In this document: piece after piece, positions 35,149 through 47,470 of the stretch
Numbering within the stretch: the stretch's first letter is position 1
Layout: each line of letters opens with the position of its first letter
Assembly: GCF_950023065.1 (NCBI RefSeq)
Contig: NC_088680.1
Span: 39,172,559-39,236,558, forward strand
Reading direction: 5' to 3'
From: Planococcus citri
Lineage: Eukaryota; Arthropoda; Insecta; Hemiptera; Pseudococcidae
DNA: 64,000 bases
The notes under the pieces: model-generated
Databases searched by the model: none
What the model was told of the DNA's origin: nothing
The model's input: the letters and a program-made list of their open reading frames with translations, nothing else
Made by a program: the position numbers and the translations under genes

Positions 35149-36626
35149 ATAGTTTTTTCCATATTGCAGACAAACAATAAATATACCTACTTGCTAATAA
35201 GATAGGCACTTTCTCAGTAATAATTGATAAGAACGGCTCATTAGACTGACCTGTATTTATTACTTCCAATTAGGTATTGCTAAATAGTTTTAGTCTGGCT
35301 AAAAGAATTCTGTAGATTTCAACTCAAAAGTTGATTTTATTTTCGGTCACGAGTCCTCTCTACCTGTGAATGATGAGAAGAATTTACCAAAAAAAAGAAT
35401 TATGGAAACGTTTCTTTCTTTTTGAAAACTTTCTATAATTTACGAGTTGATTAAACATTTTTTTTTTGAACTAAAACCAAACTAAAATTCCTGAAATCGC
35501 GATAATTGCTCGAAACAGTCAACTGGATTTCAGGATCAAGGGTTGGGGTTTAGAGGTTCCGGTTCAGTTCCGGTCCTGATCATTAAAGAATCGGATCAGG
35601 ATCAATTTCAATTTTTTTTCTTTGCCTCTTTTTGATGATTCTGGCATAAAGTTTGCTGGCTGCAGAAATCGAGACGCACAGAATGGATGCAGAATTACAC
35701 AGACAATTTTTTATGAAAAGTTTCTTATCTTTGAGGTTCGTGAAATTGTTAACAAATCAGTCTAAAAAATAGACCACTACTATAAATTTTACCCTTGAAG
35801 CATTTAGGTACCTACTTCTGAAATTTAAACTTGTACTAAATGTAAATAAAATCGTACCTACTTCCTCCTTTTTTTTAAGAAATTGAAAAAATCCAAGTTT
35901 CAATGTGGCCAAATGGGCTTGAATAAACAAGCCAAAAATTTTAAACCTTCAACTTTTAGGGATCTGAGATCCACTACATAGCTTCCTGATACTTTCAATT
36001 TTTTCTCAATTTATCAAATCTGATATTAGGATTCAGAACTACCCTTCGACCTTCAAAAGCCGTAACAATTCGAAAAATTGCATTCAGTGTTTCCAGTATA
36101 CCATGCCTGGATCTTAATGTTTTGGGAACGCACCTCCAATTATTTTTAAACGCAGTCTTCTTGTTCTCTGTTTATTTATTTATTTTTTTAAAGACTATTT
36201 TTGAAAAAAAAAAGAAAGTGACCCCCCTCTCTCCTGTTTAAAAAAATGTACCTACTGAAAATTGTTCTAGTTTTAATATTTTCATCAACCAATTCGTTTC
36301 CAACCCGAAAGAACCCGAATAGTGATCTGGATTAGAGTTTCGAAGTTCAAGTTTAAGGGAACAGGTTCGGGTTTAGTCCACCATTCCTATGTACATCTGC
36401 GTAAGTATTAAAATGATAACGTATAGGCACTGTAATTGTAAGAAGTTCATCATATTTTATTGTCTTATAGAATTGAAAATAAAAAATTACATAAAATTAC
36501 AATTGGATAATACATAAGTAGACATTTTGGGAACAAAAAAAATGTAAAATAGAAGTACTTAGGTAGATATAAATTCCCTGAAAAAAGTATCATCTGTTGG
36601 TATAGGTAGGTAATCATATCTCATTG

Positions 36627-39600
36627 TCAGTCATATTTCCAACCTGTGGGCAAAGCATTCCAGAAATCGAATCTATCTTTGAGTAATTTTTTCTCCATAG
36701 TTAATGATTCGGTTTTGATATGCAAATATTCAATATCGTTCGTTTCCACAGCTTTCCATGTTTTCGTTTTAGCATCTCCATTCGGATCGCTGGAATTAAT
36801 AAGATGTTTATTAAATTTAAAAACATATTTCATGAGTAGGTACCTTCACAATATAATTCTAGGTTCAGCAGCATAGATAATGTCTAAATGAATGTAGGTG
36901 TGGTAAAAAATTTAAATAAAATACGTATATGAAATTATAAACGATATTTACCCAGTGATAATGAAATTACTCCAAAATTTCAATAAAGTCTTCGATATTT
37001 GTTCATCTTGGGGTGTCATGTTGCTCTCGGAATAATCATTGGGGAATAAATAAGGTAGCTCATCCGCATGACAAACTCCTAAACAGATCGTAAGAGAAAA
37101 ATAAGCAAATTACATATTATCTTCATATTATGACAATTGTATAAGTACATAATTCCTAAAACTGATTGTACAAAGTTCATCAATTTTTTATTTCTTCGCA
37201 GAATTTTCAAAATTTTCTCGTCACGACATTTTTACAATCAGTTATTAGATTTAAGCTCTTTGAAAAAAAATCAGAACAGGATATACTGTTCAAGCTTTAT
37301 GGATTAAAAAATGCACAAAGATCCTACCAAGATCCATGGTCAAACCGGCAAGACGTGGCAATGTATACGACCTTCTATAATGATTGAAGAAATAAACATA
37401 TTGTAAATTCTGACGAGTCAACTGTACAGCTTTCACAGCAGGAACCAAGAATGTAGAATCTGTGATCATCTGTCAAAATAAACAGGAAAAAAAATTAATT
37501 TTTGATTAATCGAACTCAATAGGTAGGTTAGGTACTACTAAGAGTAGTATTACTCGTACATCGACAAACTTCAACGCTGTTTCAGATCCTATATCCTTGT
37601 TACCAAAATAAAAGTCAGAGATTTTCTGAGTCATATTGTCAATATCTTCGGGATCTGCTGAGTATATGTATTCATTTATCAGTGGTAAGAAACTGTTTTT
37701 TTCTTTGTTCACAATCTTTGCCAACGAATCGTTATTTCTCAAGTATTCTATTCACCCAAAAAAAAAATTTCAGAAATAAAATTAATCATCTATCCAACAA
37801 TGGTCATTGATTCACTTAATAGATATGGGTAAATTCTTAATTCTCACTCACTTATAATTTTCATTCCACCTTCGCCCGAATTTACACCCGTGATCCATGG
37901 TACATTGGTTAGATACGACGATTTGGTTGGTTTTTTCGTTAAAAATGGGGCGTTCTTGACATGTGATTCGATCATAGGTTTGAATAAGATTCTAGGTTCG
38001 TCGAACGCAACCTACAACACGTAACGGTTATTTTTAAATAAATAGGTACCTTTACCTACTTGGCATATGAACTGTAAAGCATATACAAAATAAATATTAT
38101 AGTTACGTGTAGTTTGTTTTCCAAGTCATTGAATTTGTTTGCTGGTATACGTTGCAAGCATTTCAAAATTTTCCTCGCATCTTCACGTTGACATCCGCTG
38201 ACAATCAATAAAGCTCTAGACATTGCTTCACCATATCCTGCACCGTGATGAGACCAAACAGAGAATGCACTTCCACTTTGCATAATAGCTCTTTGGAACA
38301 GGCCTGAAAAAAAATATACCTCAATCAATCTGATCATGTTATCGTCAACTTCGTACATACGAGTAGGTATGAGTAATATAGTACCTACCTTTGCTAAGAG
38401 GAGAAAACATATGAAGATGCACACAAGCAGCTCCTGTACTTTCTCCCATCAACGTTACTTGATTTGGATCACCACCGAATTTTTCTATGTTTTCTTTAAC
38501 CCAACGTAATGCTAGAGATTGATCTTTCATGCCAAAATTACCGCTTATTTGATCGTTATTCAGTCCAAAAAATCCTGTAAACATAAAATCATTTTTCTTA
38601 TATGTAAAATGCAATTTCATCACAATTATTTTTTTTTTCATTCAAAATTTGCCAACAATTTTTTTGAAACATTTGCTAAATTTTTTAAAGTTATTCGAAT
38701 TGAAAAAAAACTCAAGTGAGAACAAAACAAAATTACCTAAAATTCCCATTCTATAATTCATCGTGACTAAAATCATGTCGGAATCCATGAAGTAACCTGG
38801 ATGGTAACCAGCTCCATCACCATATCTATATGCTCCACCATGAATTGCAACCATCACTGGAGCTTTACCAGTTGGGAATAAGTTCTGTAAAACCATATGT
38901 ATTAAAACTTAGATGATAATTATTGTGTCAGCGTCGATCTTTAGAATTCTTGATCGTGAAAAAATTAAAACACTTGTTACATATGCGCAAGTTTGTGTAC
39001 TTACATTTGGCACAAAAACGTTCAAATAAAGGCAATCTTCTTGCCCGATGACCTCAGTTTCATCAGCAGAAACAATCAGAGGCTGGACGCATTTTGGCGG
39101 AGGTTCTGATGCATTCCGAATGCCGGACCATGGTTTAGCAGGAACTGGAGCCTTCAAAAACCGAAAAAATTCAACTTATTATCTTACTTTATATTTACAA
39201 TGCTTACCTAGGCCAATAAAAATGACAAGTTAAACAGCACTAATACCACGAGATTATAATCATATTGACAAAATGGTAAAACTACGTTTTGTTCAAAATT
39301 TTTCTTCTTGCCCCACTGCATTACTTTAGTACCTACCTATTTATTCATTTTTTTAAAAACAAAACTTCCTCTGACATTGAGATAAAGGTTTCATGTATTC
39401 TATCCATTTCAATCCCTCTTCTCCAAAATACTTTTTTTTCAAAAACAAAGAACTTTGATTAAATTTTTGCATTTTGTTCGCCTTTTAAACTCATTTTGTG
39501 AAGGAAATTTTTTTAAAAAAAAAGACGAGTAGGTAATAAAATTTAAACACAATCACCTTAAATCGAAGCTCTCCAACAGGTGGTTCTGCAAAAGGTATGC

Positions 39601-39739
39601 CATAAAACTGCTGATACAAACGTCCATTCTTCCATTGCGCAGTGGTTCCATTGATCGATCCAGTTTTCAACTTTACCACATCGCCGTTTATTCCGGCAAT
39701 AAGCGTTAATAGTAAAAATAAGCACAAACCTTTGTACAT
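36627..39739 (-). CDS. Secreted carboxylesterase, copy H
   Basis: Complete: exons 39739-39557, 39151-39005, 38884-38737, 38574-38389, 38303-38107, 38011-37852, 37747-37560, 37469-37328, 37078-36952, 36789-36627; 1641 nt, 546 residues. Signal peptide and first exon are essentially those of G. Triad Ser205 (GESTG), Glu334 (GVNSGEG), His454 (GVCHADE); IHGGAY oxyanion motif. Differences from G: exon 3 is one codon shorter (NLFPTGK against ELFNSTGK) and exon 8 two codons longer. Introns are compact apart from intron 1 (about 405 bases, no features). Intron 6 represents the empty site for the element inserted in G. An intact triad predicts an active enzyme. Confidence 0.93.
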
Positions 39740-41276
39740 TTTTCAAACGATGCTCGATGTCTAAGAAAAGAGAACTGAAATCATGCATGTAGGTTACCAA
39801 GGTATTTATTCAAGTGCCTTTCGTAAAATATCAAATTATAACTAAGTATCGGAAATGAGTTTATCTTTATCGTTTTCAAATTGTATCACCACACCATCGA
39901 TGTAAATTGTATACTTGACCTTACCCTTGAGTACTTAAGTATTATTTCTAAATGGCTATCAAATAACATTTTTTGATATAAATTTCGCGCTTGTGTAGCT
40001 CATACGTAAAATGTAATCAGCTACTGAAAATTCAACTTTGTGTATTACCTAATTAAAAATTTCAGGCCGGGCTAATAATTAATTAGAAAGCAGATAACTT
40101 ACAGTACCAGTATTTCTACCTTCGAAATAGGTGATAGAGAACGTAAAAAGAAATAACTTCATTGTAATCGATGCCTCGATGCCCATTTGTAATAAATTGA
40201 TAAATATTTGCTGCTCATTAAAGTGGCCTTTATTTTGAAAGTTTGAATTTTATCACTTCCAATGATACCCAGATACAAATAAATCGGCTTACTTTCTATT
40301 TAAAAAAATCTTGAAAACTTCAACTCAAAAAACTAAATTTTACCCTAGATCCCAGATCCTTTCCCCTACCTTTTCATATTGAGATTTACTTTTTTTAAAA
40401 AGCATGGTAGAAACTTTTTTTAAAATGAAAATTTGATTTTTTTTTGCTGAAATTTACAAGTTGATTAAAAATTTATTTTTGAACTGAATGGATTCATGAC
40501 CAATAAGCACAGCTAAAAGGCTGCATGCCCTAAAATTGGCGATTTTCCTTCGTACCAGTTCGCTTTGTTCAAAGGAAAAAATAATTCATAAAAAATTAAA
40601 AAATGGTCAAAATAACAGCTTTTTTAAAAATTTGCCAAAATCCAGAAGTAAATTTTAGCGCTTATTACAATTTTGGTAATGAGAGTTTTAGGGCATGCTC
40701 TTTGGATTTAGCTTGATTTCATTCAGATCGAAAAGGGTCAGTTCAAGTAGACCTATATGATTATGGTATTGTAAGTACAAGAAATAATAATATTACCATA
40801 CATACCCACTGTATTAAGCATCTATGAAAATCACCAAAAATCAGAAAAATATTATCTACAATACCTTTTTATAGGTACTCAACTTATTACCAAAAGCAAA
40901 CTAGTAAATGAAATAAATAAGGTAGATTTCAGCTACCCATCATTAAGTATGGAAATTTGTGATAACTACGAGTATTACATAACTCGAAGGGGGAGAGAAA
41001 CCAGCGATTGAAAAAAACACTTGACCGCAGAAAAAGTACATGTACCCACTTATTCAAACCTGTTTTAAATTTTTTTTTATTATTGCTTTCATCGCCTAAT
41101 AAAATGAAAATAATAAACACGTGTTCAAATAGAAAATTCATGTTGATGAGAAAAAAAATCACACAAAATAATATTTAAATAAATATTCTGGGAACACAAG
41201 TAATATGTATGCAAATTCATGTAGGTAAGTAAAGTATAGGAAGTAGGTATTTGTTTCATCTGTAGCTAATGAGATC
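39740..41276. other. Intergenic H-I
   Basis: No gene. The first 360 bases are the H promoter region, with the conserved block at 40026-40098. From about 40470 it is the 3' flank of I, homologous to 46680-47470 downstream of J. Confidence 0.6.
40480..40760 (+). repeat. Dispersed repeat (GCATGCCCTAAAATTGGCGA family)
   Basis: Contains GCCAAAATCCAGAAGTAAA, TTTTAGGGCATGCT and ATTTAGCTTGATTTCATTCAGATCG. A near copy is at 46690-46950 (part of the I/J duplication). A more diverged copy, with the same words in the same order, is at 53940-54090 inside intron 9 of K, so the sequence is also a dispersed repeat. No termini or coding frame identified. Confidence 0.55.
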
Positions 41277-44200
41277 TTAGTCATATTTCCATCCCGTGGG
41301 CAAATTTTTCCAGAAATCAAATCTATCTTTGAGTAAATTTTTTTCCATGGTTATTGATTCGCTATCAATGAGTAAATATTCAACATCATCAGTTTCCACT
41401 GGTTTCCATGTCTTCATTTTCGAATCTCCGTTGGGGTCACTGCAATGGATGAAATGTTTTTTGTAAATATTTGTACTTACACGATAACATTAGATCAATG
41501 TAAATCTACATATAAGTAAATGAAATTTGAAACAAGTAAGTATTTACCCAGTGCTGATGAAATTACTCCAAAATGACAACATAGCTTCTGATACTTTCAC
41601 ATCTTGAGATGTCCAGTTGCCTGGAGAATTTGCATTACCAAACAGTAAAGCTAGCTCGTCGGAATGGCTTACACCTGTGTAATTAGAGGAAAAGAATTTT
41701 AAGTAAATATTCTAGTACGAATATAATGACATTTTTTGAAAATCTGAAATTCTCAAAGTACCTATGGCAAGATGCTCTAGAATGGCTTGAAATGGTGAAT
41801 TTCAACTTTTCAACTAGGTAGGCCTATATTATCGCTAGAGTTTTAAGGAAATTTCGATTTTCAAAAATCTGCTGGAAGCTCTAGAACGGTTTGAAACCGT
41901 TCGAAACCAATAACCATTTTCAATCGATTTGAGAGGTCGAAAATAGCTGATGAATAGAAAATTTCATCTTTCTGGAGTAAGTTTGTAAAATTTTGATATT
42001 TTTTTTTCATTTTTGACCCAAATTTGAATCATCAAAAATTCGCCAAAAATCGAAAAATGCGTTTGATTTAGTTTTGTTCGGTTCAAAAATTGTTCAGCTA
42101 GTGTAGTTGCCTCCTTTGTTAGATTTGATCAATCTTGTTCCAAGATTGATTAAGGCTTAAGCCCTTCGAAAAAATAAAAGTCACTCAGAAAAAAATTGTA
42201 AGCTTCGGAGATGCCCCTCCTTCATCTAACCTTTCCAAAAATTGAGAAAAATGGCCAAACACTACAAAATTTTTCGGTTTTTTCAAATTGGCAATGCTTA
42301 CCTAATGGCCAAGAAATTAGCACCTCTTTGTTACAAAATATTTTCTCAGTTTTTAAGAAATGATAGGTAATCGTTTGATAATTTGGCATTAACAATGCGA
42401 AAAATTTAAGAAGAAATTTCCAACCGCTCAGTAGAACCCTTGCCTGCAATATTTTGGAACTGGGCCATTTTCCCCAAAACTGATTGAGTTGTGGCTAGAG
42501 CGAAAAAACCACGATTTTTTCGAAAAAGCCCTCTCTTTGACGAACCATATCAAAAGCAAAAATTTTTGAAAGGTCCCCTTGAATTTCATCGAAACCCTTC
42601 ACCCACTATTTTTTTTCGCGATCTAGGTACACCAATTGCTATGTACATTGCTTAAGCTTCTAAACTTCGAAATATTAATTTTTTTAAACATAAAAATCTT
42701 ACCAAGATCCATGGTCAAACCCGCAAGGCGTGGTAATGAATCTGCTCTTTTATGATCAAACAGATACACGTACTTTCGATCACGTGTAGACTGCACAGCT
42801 TTTACTGTAGGTAACAAAAAAGTGGAATCTGTGATCATCTGTGGAACCAAAAAAAATTGTTATAATTCGTAATCAACATGTTCAGAATTCCAGGGAAAAT
42901 ATTAGGTATTGTATTACATCGACAAACTTCGTCGCTGTATCAGATCCTATGTCTTCATTTCCAAAATAAAAATCAGAGACTTGTTGCGTTATGTTGTCCA
43001 TATCTTCAGGATCTGCTGTGTATACGTATCCATTTATCAGTGGTAGGAAACGGTATAAATCTTTGTTCACGATCTTCGTCAATGAGTCGTCATTATGTCT
43101 CAAATATTCTATTGAAAAAAAACGTTTACCAAAATAAAGAGTCCTCTGAGCCGCAGCTTCCCTCTCTCTTCCGGCCATTACAGGTGGCTAGAGAAATTGA
43201 TACAAATCTTAACAGAAGAAAAGCACCTGGAATTGATCAGATTAATGGCACAATGCTGAAGGAGTTGCCTAAGAAGGGCCTAATTCTCCTTACAATTCTA
43301 TTCAATGCGATACTTCGAATAGGAATAATGCCAGATGCATGGAAGAAGGCCAAAGTTATCATGGTTCTCAAGCCAGGGAAGCCACCACACATCTCTAAGT
43401 CCTACAGGCCAATTTCGCTGCTCTCTACTCCTTCTAAACTATTTGAAAAGTTGCTCCTAAAGAGACTGGTGCCAATATTTGAGAGTGTTATTCCAGACTT
43501 CCAGTATGGGTTCCGGCGCAAGCATTCCACAGTCGACCAGTTGCATAGAGTTACTCAGACGATCAGCAGGGCTCTGGAGGAAAAAAAATTCTGCACTGGC
43601 GCATTCCTGGACATTTCTCAGGCATTTGACAAGGTCTGGCACGAGGGCCTGAAGCACAAATTGAGTAAAGTGCTCAAGGGCACATACCTCAGTGTGGTCA
43701 GCTCATATATTGAGGGCAGAGAGTTCTGTGTCTCTCAGGGACAAGTAACGTCATCCTTGTGTCCCTGCATGGCCGGAGTACCTCAGGGAGGCAACTTGTC
43801 ACCATACCTCTACCTGCTGTACACAGCTGATGTGCCAGTTGGACATGATGTCATATTTGCCATGTTTGCTGATGATAAAGCAATCTTAACAGTGAATAGC
43901 AACTATAATGCAGCCATTAGTGTACTCCAGGGTGCAATTGACGCGATTGCTGAATGGATGAGAAGGTGGAAAATTTTGGCAAATGGAGAAAAATCAGCCC
44001 ATGTAGACTTTTCCCTTTGTAGCCATGGATATACACCAATTACAATTGGGAACAGTATTATTCCGAAGGCAGATTCAACCAAATACTTGGGTATGCACCT
44101 AGATTCCCGCCTCACATGGAGTAAACACATAAATGCCAAGAAGCTACAGATTAAGGAGAAAATGCGCAGCCTGTACTGGTTACTTGGACCTCAATCTGAC

Positions 44201-46518
44201 CTCAGCATCGAATCCAAACGATTGGTGTACGTCACTATAATCAAGCCAATATGGACTTATGGCATTGCACTGTGGGGCTGTGCCAGTAAATCAAACATTG
44301 AAATTATTCAAAGGTGCCAAAATGTCATACTTCGGCGCATTGTTGGTGCATACCGATATGAAAAAAATATCTCAATTCATAGCGACCTCAATATCGAATT
44401 TGTCGAAGCGGAGATTCGGAGATATGCAGAGAAGCATGAGCACAGGCTCACCTGCCATAGCAACCCTTCAGCCATCCAGTTGTTAGACAACTCCGATGAA
44501 GTTCGAAGATTGAAGAGATTTAAGCCAGCAGATTTGCCAGTTCGCCAACTATAGATGATCCAGAATCATTCATCTCTAGGGCCTCACTCCATCGGGAGTG
44601 AGCCCTAGCACAACGTCAACCCCGTTACCAGTCAGAGACGCAGATAGATGCCGCCTAGCTGGCAGTGGCTGCGAAGAATACCAGAAAAAAAAACCAAAAT
44701 AAAATTACGTACTCAACCATCTTAGGTGGCACTTATATTAACATTTAAATACTCGCTTACTTATAATTTTGACGCCACCTTCGCCCGAATTTATGCCTGT
44801 GATCCACGGAACGTTGGTTAGATACGTGTTTTTGGAGGGTCTCTTAGTCAAGAATGGCCCATCTTTGACATTTGTCTCGATCATAGGCTTGAATAAGATT
44901 CTTGGTTCGTCATACGCAATCTACATACATAGTACAACTCACATCATTATTCGTAAATCATCGGAATTTTTGAAAAAACCTATCAATTTAATTAAACTTA
45001 CACGTAATTTATTTTCCAAATATATGAAATCTTCAATTGGTAAACGTTGCAAACATTTCAAAATTTTCGTCGCGTTTTCACGCTGGCATCCGGTGATTAT
45101 CAAGAAAGCCCTAGACATCAACTCACCATTTCCTGTAGCGAAATGCGACCAGGTAGAAAATGCGGTACCACTTTGCATAATACCTCTGTGAAAAAGTCCT
45201 GAAAAACCCAATCAATTAGGGTACATCTACTTTTGATCAACGAGTTTTGATCGTCATTGTATCACTTTATAGTTCATACCTACCTTTGCTAAGCGGAGAG
45301 AACATGTGTAAATGTACACAAGCTGCTCCTGTACTCTGCCCCATCAATGTTACTTGATTAGGGTCACCTCCAAATCTTGCTATATTTTTTCTAACCCATT
45401 GCAATGCTAAAACTTGATCTTTCATACCAAAATTACCACTTATTTGGTCGTTGTTCAAACCAAAGAAACCTGTAAACAGGAAAAAATATCATTTTATACG
45501 ATTGTATTAAAAGTCGATCTCATCATCTCCAATTTTTCATTTCAAAGTTTATATTTTGCAATTTTAATGAATTTTTAAACCTTGAAAAAACGTGTTAGGT
45601 AGGTATATGATGAAAACATTGATTTATTACAAATACAAAAACATCATCACCTAATGCTCCCATTCGAAAATTCAGCGTTACTAAAATTATATCAGAGTCC
45701 ATTAAAAAACTGGGATGGTAACCAATTCCATATCCGTATCTGTATCCTCCGCCATGAATGGCAACCATCACGGGCGCTTTACCAGTAGAATTAAATAACC
45801 CCTGCAACATTAAAGATAGACCTATATTGAAGGCTATAGTAACGTTAGGAGGGCGAATTTGCCCTGAAATCTGAAAATTTTTCATGAGAAGTGTAGCCAA
45901 ATTCAGAGGACTGTATTTCCCTGAAGTGCACTTTTTTATTTGATCAAAAAGTACTAAAATATAACTAAAATGTGAAATTTTCTCCTAAAAGGGATTTAGG
46001 ATCAAAATGAGGTATGCTATATACATGAAATAAATAAAATTGACCTATCTTATCTTTGCTACAGTCTTCTATCTACTGATACTCGCTATTATGCTTACAT
46101 TGGGCACAAAAACATTCAAATAAAGACAGTCTTCTTGTCCGATGACTTTGGTTTCCTCATTTGAAAGAAGAGGTTGGACACAAAATGGAGGAGGGTAAGA
46201 TGCATTCTTGACACCGGACCATGGCTTAACAGCAACTGGCGCCTTTAAAAAAAAACAAAAAATAAAAAATCAACTTATTGATATTCAACAATGCGAAAAA
46301 AAACTGAAAATTACAAGGATACAAAAAAATGCAGTCACCTTGAATCGAAGCTCTCCAATTGGTGGTTCTGCATACGGTATAGCGTAAAACTCCTGATACA
46401 AGCGTCCATTCTTCGACTTTCCAACAGTTCCATTGATCATTCCATATTGTAACTCAAACAAACCGCCATTTATTTCGGCGACAAGCGTTAGTAAGAAAAC
46501 ACACAAACCTTTGTACAT
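41277..46518 (-). CDS. Secreted carboxylesterase, copy I (carries retrotransposon in intron 6)
   Basis: Complete: exons 46518-46339, 46242-46099, 45801-45651, 45469-45284, 45198-45002, 44920-44761, 43108-42918, 42838-42703, 41674-41548, 41439-41277; 1635 nt, 544 residues. Signal peptide in the first 17 residues. Triad Ser204, Glu333 (GINSGEG), His452 (GVSHSDE). The nucleophile motif is GQSTG; the otherwise near-identical copy J has GESTG, a one-base change next to the catalytic serine. One extra Asp codon in exon 7 (HNDDSL against HNDSL). Intron 6 is about 1.65 kb because of a Jockey-type insertion in the opposite orientation; intron 8 is about 1.03 kb of dispersed repeats. All splice sites look intact, so the gene is probably functional, though the insertion may affect expression. 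Confidence 0.93.
41905..42075 (+). repeat. Dispersed repeat (CAATCGATTTGAG family), in intron 8 of I
   Basis: Same family as 17955-18180: TTTTCAATCGATTTGAGAGG, then AATAGC, GTAAAATTTTGATATTTTT, CGCCAAAAATCG. The orthologous place in intron 8 of J (48835-48950) keeps a diverged copy. Confidence 0.55.
43139..44554 (+). CDS. Reverse transcriptase of Jockey-type retrotransposon (partial, open)
   Basis: About 471 codons open from the first base of the element to TAG at 44552-44554. RT motifs are in order: RKAPGIDQIN (fingers), KSYRPISLL, FRRKHSTVDQL, catalytic LDISQAFDKVW (about 43606-43638), GVPQGGNLSP (about 43775), catalytic FADD (43865-43876), then the thumb STKYLGMHLD and the C-terminal WTYGIALWG and cysteine/histidine region typical of Jockey-clade ORF2. 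The frame also runs left into antisense esterase exon 7, but that part is not element sequence. There is no own start codon because of truncation, so it is unlikely to be translated, yet it is undamaged, which fits a recent insertion. Confidence 0.9.
   Translation, partial: ESSEPQLPSLFRPLQVAREIDTNLNRRKAPGIDQINGTMLKELPKKGLILLTILFNAILRIGIMPDAWKKAKVIMVLKPGKPPHISKSYRPISLLSTPSKLFEKLLLKRLVPIFESVIPDFQYGFRRKHSTVDQLHRVTQTISRALEEKKFCTGAFLDISQAFDKVWHEGLKHKLSKVLKGTYLSVVSSYIEGREFCVSQGQVTSSLCPCMAGVPQGGNLSPYLYLLYTADVPVGHDVIFAMFADDKAILTVNSNYNAAISVLQGAIDAIAEWMRRWKILANGEKSAHVDFSLCSHGYTPITIGNSIIPKADSTKYLGMHLDSRLTWSKHINAKKLQIKEKMRSLYWLLGPQSDLSIESKRLVYVTIIKPIWTYGIALWGCASKSNIEIIQRCQNVILRRIVGAYRYEKNISIHSDLNIEFVEAEIRRYAEKHEHRLTCHSNPSAIQLLDNSDEVRRLKRFKPADLPVRQL
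43139..44692 (+). mobile_element. Jockey-type non-LTR retrotransposon, 5'-truncated, with 11-bp target duplication
   Basis: Inserted in intron 6 of copy I, on the opposite strand. The target duplication accaaaataaa is seen at 43128-43138 and 44693-44703. The 3' end is a short A tail after GAAGAATACCAG. The empty site is visible in the sister gene J (AAGTTTACCAAAATGAAATTTACC near 49835). ORF1 and the endonuclease are missing (5' truncation, usual for this class). The remaining reverse-transcriptase frame has no stop. It must have arrived after the I/J duplication, or been lost cleanly from J, which is unlikely for this class. Confidence 0.92.
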
Positions 46519-47470
46519 TTTTCACTTGATCTTCAATGTTTAGGAAATTGTACTAAATTTGCAAATGCTGTTCGTAATACCTACTTGAAACCAATCATTT
46601 TAGATGAAATTCTTGTGTATTTACCTAGTAAATACTTGTATTAGATTACCCATGTTGCTTAAAAATATGTTATTGAGTGATACAGCTCACGAAAATTCAT
46701 TTTTGAACTGAACCGATTCATAACCAATAAGCACAGCTAATGAGGCTGCATGACCTAAAATTGGCGATTTTCCTTCGAACCAGTACACTTTGTTCAAAGA
46801 AAAAAATATTTCATAAAAAATAACCCGTTTTTTAAAAAAGTTGCCAAAATTCAGAAGTAAACTTTAGCGCTTACCAATGAGGGTTTTAGGGCATGCTTTT
46901 TGAATCTAGCTGGATTTCATTCAGATCGAAAAGGGTCAGTTCGAATAAGCCTATGCCTATATTATGATTATAATTATGGTATTAAGTATAAGAAATAATA
47001 TACATACCCACTGCAAGCGTATGAAATCACCAAAAAAATCAGAAAAATATCATTTACAATATCTTTTTATACTGAAATTATTACCAAAAGCAAACTAGTA
47101 AATGAAATAAATCAGATAGATTTCAGCTACCCATCATTAAGTATATGGAAATTTGTGATAACTATTACACAACTCGAAGGGGGAGAGAAACCAGCGATTG
47201 AAAAATACACCTGACTGTAGAAAAAGTCCATGTACTTATTCAAACCCGTTTTTAAATTTTTTTGTTATTTTATTTTATCGTCTTATGATATGAAATGAAA
47301 ATAATATACACGTGTTTAGGTAGAAAATTCATATTGAGAAAAAAAATCCACACAAAATAATATTTAAATAAGTATTCTGGGAACACGAGTAATATGTATG
47401 CAAATGCACGTAGGTAAGTAAAGTATAGGAAGTAGGTATGTAATTTGTTTCATGTGTAGCTAATCAAATC
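46519..47470. other. Intergenic I-J
   Basis: No gene. The first 150 bases are the 5' flank of I. The rest (46680-47470) is homologous to the 3' flank of I at 40470-41276, so the duplication junction lies near 46600-46690. Confidence 0.65.

Larger units (their letters stand above)
34789..36626. other. Intergenic G-H
   Basis: About 1.8 kb with no gene. Besides the conserved upstream blocks of G it holds two short word-rich tracts: GGTTCCGGTT/GGATCAGGATC at 35525-35610 and AACCCGAA/TTCGGGTT at 36300-36375, the latter partly palindromic. Confidence 0.6.

Noticed and set aside
42878..43138. N-terminal 87 codons of the long plus-strand frame ending at 44554
   Set aside because: They are the antisense of esterase exon 7 of copy I plus intron; the element starts at 43139 after the target duplication, and the reading frame is continuous only by chance.
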